In this document: positions 61,968-64,000 of the stretch, piece by piece | Layout of the letters: each line of letters opens with the position of its first letter | How positions within the stretch are numbered: position 1 is the first letter of the stretch | Assembly (NCBI GenBank): GCA_021299735.1 | Contig: JAJTEM010000003.1 | Location: 1 to 64,000 of the forward strand | DNA: 64,000 nt | Origin: Burkholderiales bacterium | GTDB taxonomy: Bacteria; Pseudomonadota; Gammaproteobacteria; Burkholderiales; Burkholderiaceae_B | Direction of reading: 5' to 3' | The notes under the pieces: model-generated | Told to the model about the DNA's origin: nothing | What the model saw: only the letters and a program-made list of their open reading frames with translations | Databases searched by the model: none | Program-made: the position numbers and the translations under genes

Positions 61968-64000
61968 GTGACCTCGGCCCTTTCAAATCCATTCAGTACT
62001 GGCAGCGGCGGCTCATTCTTCGAAGCCAAGGTGCAGGCTGGTTTTCTGCTTCACTTGCTCATTGGTGGTCGCATCCCGTGCTTGCCAAACGGCAGTATCC
62101 AATCGATTCGGCTGCAAGGAAAACAGGCTGGATTCGCCACGGATGATGTAGTCGTAACGGTCCGAAATGAGGCAAGCAATGATTGCCGACTATTGGCGCA
62201 AGTCAAACACAGGGCAGCGATTACAGTAAGTGACAGCGAGTTTTCCGATGCACTAGCAAGTACCTGGGCAGACTTCAACAACCCAAACGTATTTTCACAA
62301 GGCCGCGATGCCTTCGCACTCATCACCGGTCCGCAGTCGGACAAGACACTAAAACATGTACGTCCCATACTGGACTGGGCGCGAACATCCGCGGACGCCA
62401 CTGAATTCACGGCCAAGGTAGCCACCGCCAAATTCAGCTCGGACCATAAACGCGCCTATCTGCAGGTTTTCAAGGATTTGCTGGCGAAAGCGGCTGGCAC
62501 TGTTCCGACAGACGACATTCTGTGGCAATTCCTCAAGCATTTTCATCTGCTGTCGTACGACTTCGATATATTGGGCGGCAAGGATGAGGCCGCAATCCTG
62601 ACAGTCCTTGATCTGGCACGAAACCCCTCTGGCACGCTGGATGCTCAAGCAATTTGGGAAGGGTTAATCATCCAAGCCCAGGAATGGAACAAGACGGCGG
62701 GTACCTTCACTTTGGCGCAGCTTGACGAGCGCTTGAGAATGGCGGTTCACTCTGGTGGTTCTCCGGTACAGCGCCAAGCACTTTCCAGACTACAGGAACA
62801 TAGCGCCTTGGTATTGAATACCATACAGTCCGAGCTTGCACCCGGATTACGGCTCTCTCGAGATACCCTACTGGACGTCTTGGTTGATACGATAGAATCG
62901 TCACGAGTTGTCATCGTCCAAGGAGCACCTGGTGCCGGCAAATCTGCAACGGTTAAAATGCTATTCGATGCTTTGCCCGCTGAAATTATTCCTTTCGCGT
63001 TTAAAGCCCAGGAGTTTAACCATTCGCATCTGCATCAGTTTCTGACGAGTATCGGTATCGGGATTTCAGTAGCGCAATTGCGGAGCGCATTTGCATTATT
63101 ACCGCGAAAAGTGTTACTGATCGATGGCGCCGAGCGGTTATTCGAACTCAGCAGCCTCGAAGCTTTTCGCCAATTGCTTCAGCAACTAAACGGTGATGCC
63201 TCCTGGACTATCGTCATCACTTGCCGCGAATCGTCAGCACAATTGCTCAAGGAACACCTGCTGGCACAGTGGGGGGACGAAGTGGCGACTGTCGCCATTC
63301 CGTCCCTTACCATCGAAGAATTGGGGTGGGTACTGGCCAAGGCCCCTCATTTAGCGCCCTTGATTGCCAACCAAAAACTGATCAGGCTGTTGCAACTTCC
63401 ATTTATCCTGTCGCTGGCATGGAAGGCATTTCCACCGTCTGCATCCACCAATACCTTATCCAATATTGACGAACGCCAGTTTAAGGATCTTGTTTGGCGG
63501 GAATATGTCGAGCGAGCGCCGCAAGCACAGGGCGGCATGCGCATCAAGAGAAGCCAATGTCTGCTAGCAATTTCTGTTATGCGTGCACGAAAAATGAGCC
63601 TTTTCGTCAGCCCTATCGGATGTGACGCTGATGCGCTTCAGGCGCTCGTCAATGACACGATTCTCATCGAATCGCCTGTCGGAGGGTTTGCACCGGCGCA
63701 TGATGTTTTTGAAGACTGGTCTGTGGCACGCTTCATTGCCCAGGAATTCGAGACAAAGGCGGGCGATCTTTTACGTTTCTTCGATGCGGTCGGGGCTGAA
63801 CCTGCAATGCGGCGCGGCTTCCGGCTGTGGCTAGCCGACGCATTAACGTCCAGCGGCCATCAACGCATCATGGATTTTGTTCTTTCCGTTTTTCAGCACA
63901 CGAGTACACCTCCCATTTGGCATGATGAAATTGCCGTGGCAGTACTGCAATCGGACAGCGCGAGCAGATTCATTCATCGGGCGGAAGCCCTGCTGCTTGA
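61968..64000 (+). CDS. Nuclease-STAND (NACHT-type) ATPase, probable antiphage protein (5' part)
   Basis: An open frame from a GTG at 61968 (GGAGAG 8 bases upstream) to the window edge, 677 residues with no stop. The N-terminal domain (about 1-170) has FFEAKVQAGFLLHLL, TDDVVV and LLAQVKH, a pattern (E...D...Q-x-K) of PD-(D/E)XK nucleases of the Cap4/Mrr type. It continues with STWADFNN and DAFALITGP. A STAND ATPase follows: Walker A GAPGAGKS (319-326), Walker B KVLLIDGAER (381-390), sensor TIVITCRE (414-421), and the winged-helix mark APAHDVFEDWSVARF (about 575-589). C-terminal repeats that would sense a phage product lie beyond the window. This layout equals Avs/bNACHT defence proteins. Exact subfamily is not determinable here. 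Confidence 0.82.
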   Translation, partial: MTSALSNPFSTGSGGSFFEAKVQAGFLLHLLIGGRIPCLPNGSIQSIRLQGKQAGFATDDVVVTVRNEASNDCRLLAQVKHRAAITVSDSEFSDALASTWADFNNPNVFSQGRDAFALITGPQSDKTLKHVRPILDWARTSADATEFTAKVATAKFSSDHKRAYLQVFKDLLAKAAGTVPTDDILWQFLKHFHLLSYDFDILGGKDEAAILTVLDLARNPSGTLDAQAIWEGLIIQAQEWNKTAGTFTLAQLDERLRMAVHSGGSPVQRQALSRLQEHSALVLNTIQSELAPGLRLSRDTLLDVLVDTIESSRVVIVQGAPGAGKSATVKMLFDALPAEIIPFAFKAQEFNHSHLHQFLTSIGIGISVAQLRSAFALLPRKVLLIDGAERLFELSSLEAFRQLLQQLNGDASWTIVITCRESSAQLLKEHLLAQWGDEVATVAIPSLTIEELGWVLAKAPHLAPLIANQKLIRLLQLPFILSLAWKAFPPSASTNTLSNIDERQFKDLVWREYVERAPQAQGGMRIKRSQCLLAISVMRARKMSLFVSPIGCDADALQALVNDTILIESPVGGFAPAHDVFEDWSVARFIAQEFETKAGDLLRFFDAVGAEPAMRRGFRLWLADALTSSGHQRIMDFVLSVFQHTSTPPIWHDEIAVAVLQSDSASRFIHRAEALLL

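Overview
The window looks like a stretch of a betaproteobacterial chromosome of the order Burkholderiales, and Limnobacter or a close relative is my best guess. This rests on gene order and protein character, not on a database search. The pointers are the block thrS-infC-rpmI-rplT-pheS-pheT-ihfA-merR, the order glnA - DUF4124 protein - ntrB - ntrC, the order Mth938 protein / alaA - hom - thrC followed by molybdenum-cofactor genes, an E3 with its own lipoyl domain, and a GC content that looks close to one half. Most of the window is housekeeping DNA with dense, often overlapping operons.

Layout. 1-550: an IS3-family element (cut by the window edge) sits inside an SOS-controlled umuD, leaving only a 5' fragment and its LexA box. 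552-8503, minus strand: tRNA-Pro(GGG), merR-type regulator, ihfA, pheT, pheS, rplT, rpmI, infC (apparent AUC start), thrS, tRNA-Val(GAC). 8559-11084, plus strand: a small membrane protein, then a metallophosphoesterase and a GT4 glycosyltransferase that together resemble the phosphate-starvation lipid-remodelling pair PlcP-Agt, with a Pho-box-like sequence in front. 11100-18228: fabI, an AttEFGH-like ABC system (ATPase, fused FtsX-type permease, AttH-like lipocalin) and an MsbA-like exporter. 18229-19031: gene-poor DNA with short tandem repeats, a dispersed palindromic repeat and a decayed reading frame. 19032-21158: thyA, folA, yggX and a small membrane protein. 21217-25104: an unrecognised 1295-residue coiled-coil protein. 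25309-33174: phoU with its own Pho-box-like repeats, rpiA, a Pmp3-type peptide and the pyruvate dehydrogenase operon aceE-aceF-lpdA. 33408-42440: a FixL/FixJ-like two-component pair, folD, prlC, xthA and a chemotaxis receptor. 42514-47621: the nitrogen-control block ntrC, ntrB, a DUF4124 protein and glnA, with a readable sigma-54 promoter and two NtrC sites. 47700-58500: a rhodanese on the plus strand. On the minus strand follows one long overlapping series: hom, thrC, a sigma-54 response regulator and histidine kinase, mobB, moeA, moaD, moaE, crcB. 58616-61553: Mth938 protein, small multidrug-resistance-type transporter, bcp and a broken phoH. 61610-64000: a second copy of the dispersed repeat and then the start of a nuclease-STAND ATPase that runs off the window.

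Points of most interest. The right-edge gene encodes a PD-(D/E)XK-like domain joined to a NACHT/STAND ATPase, the architecture of bacterial NLR-like (Avs/bNACHT) antiphage proteins, and may open a defence island. Two phosphate-responsive-looking promoters (plcP-like and phoU) suggest the Pho regulon here includes membrane-lipid replacement. Two housekeeping genes 1.8 kb apart (alaA and phoH) each appear to have lost a short internal segment with loss of frame. Either these are real deletions or this part of the assembly is wrong. The 1295-residue protein is the largest unexplained gene.
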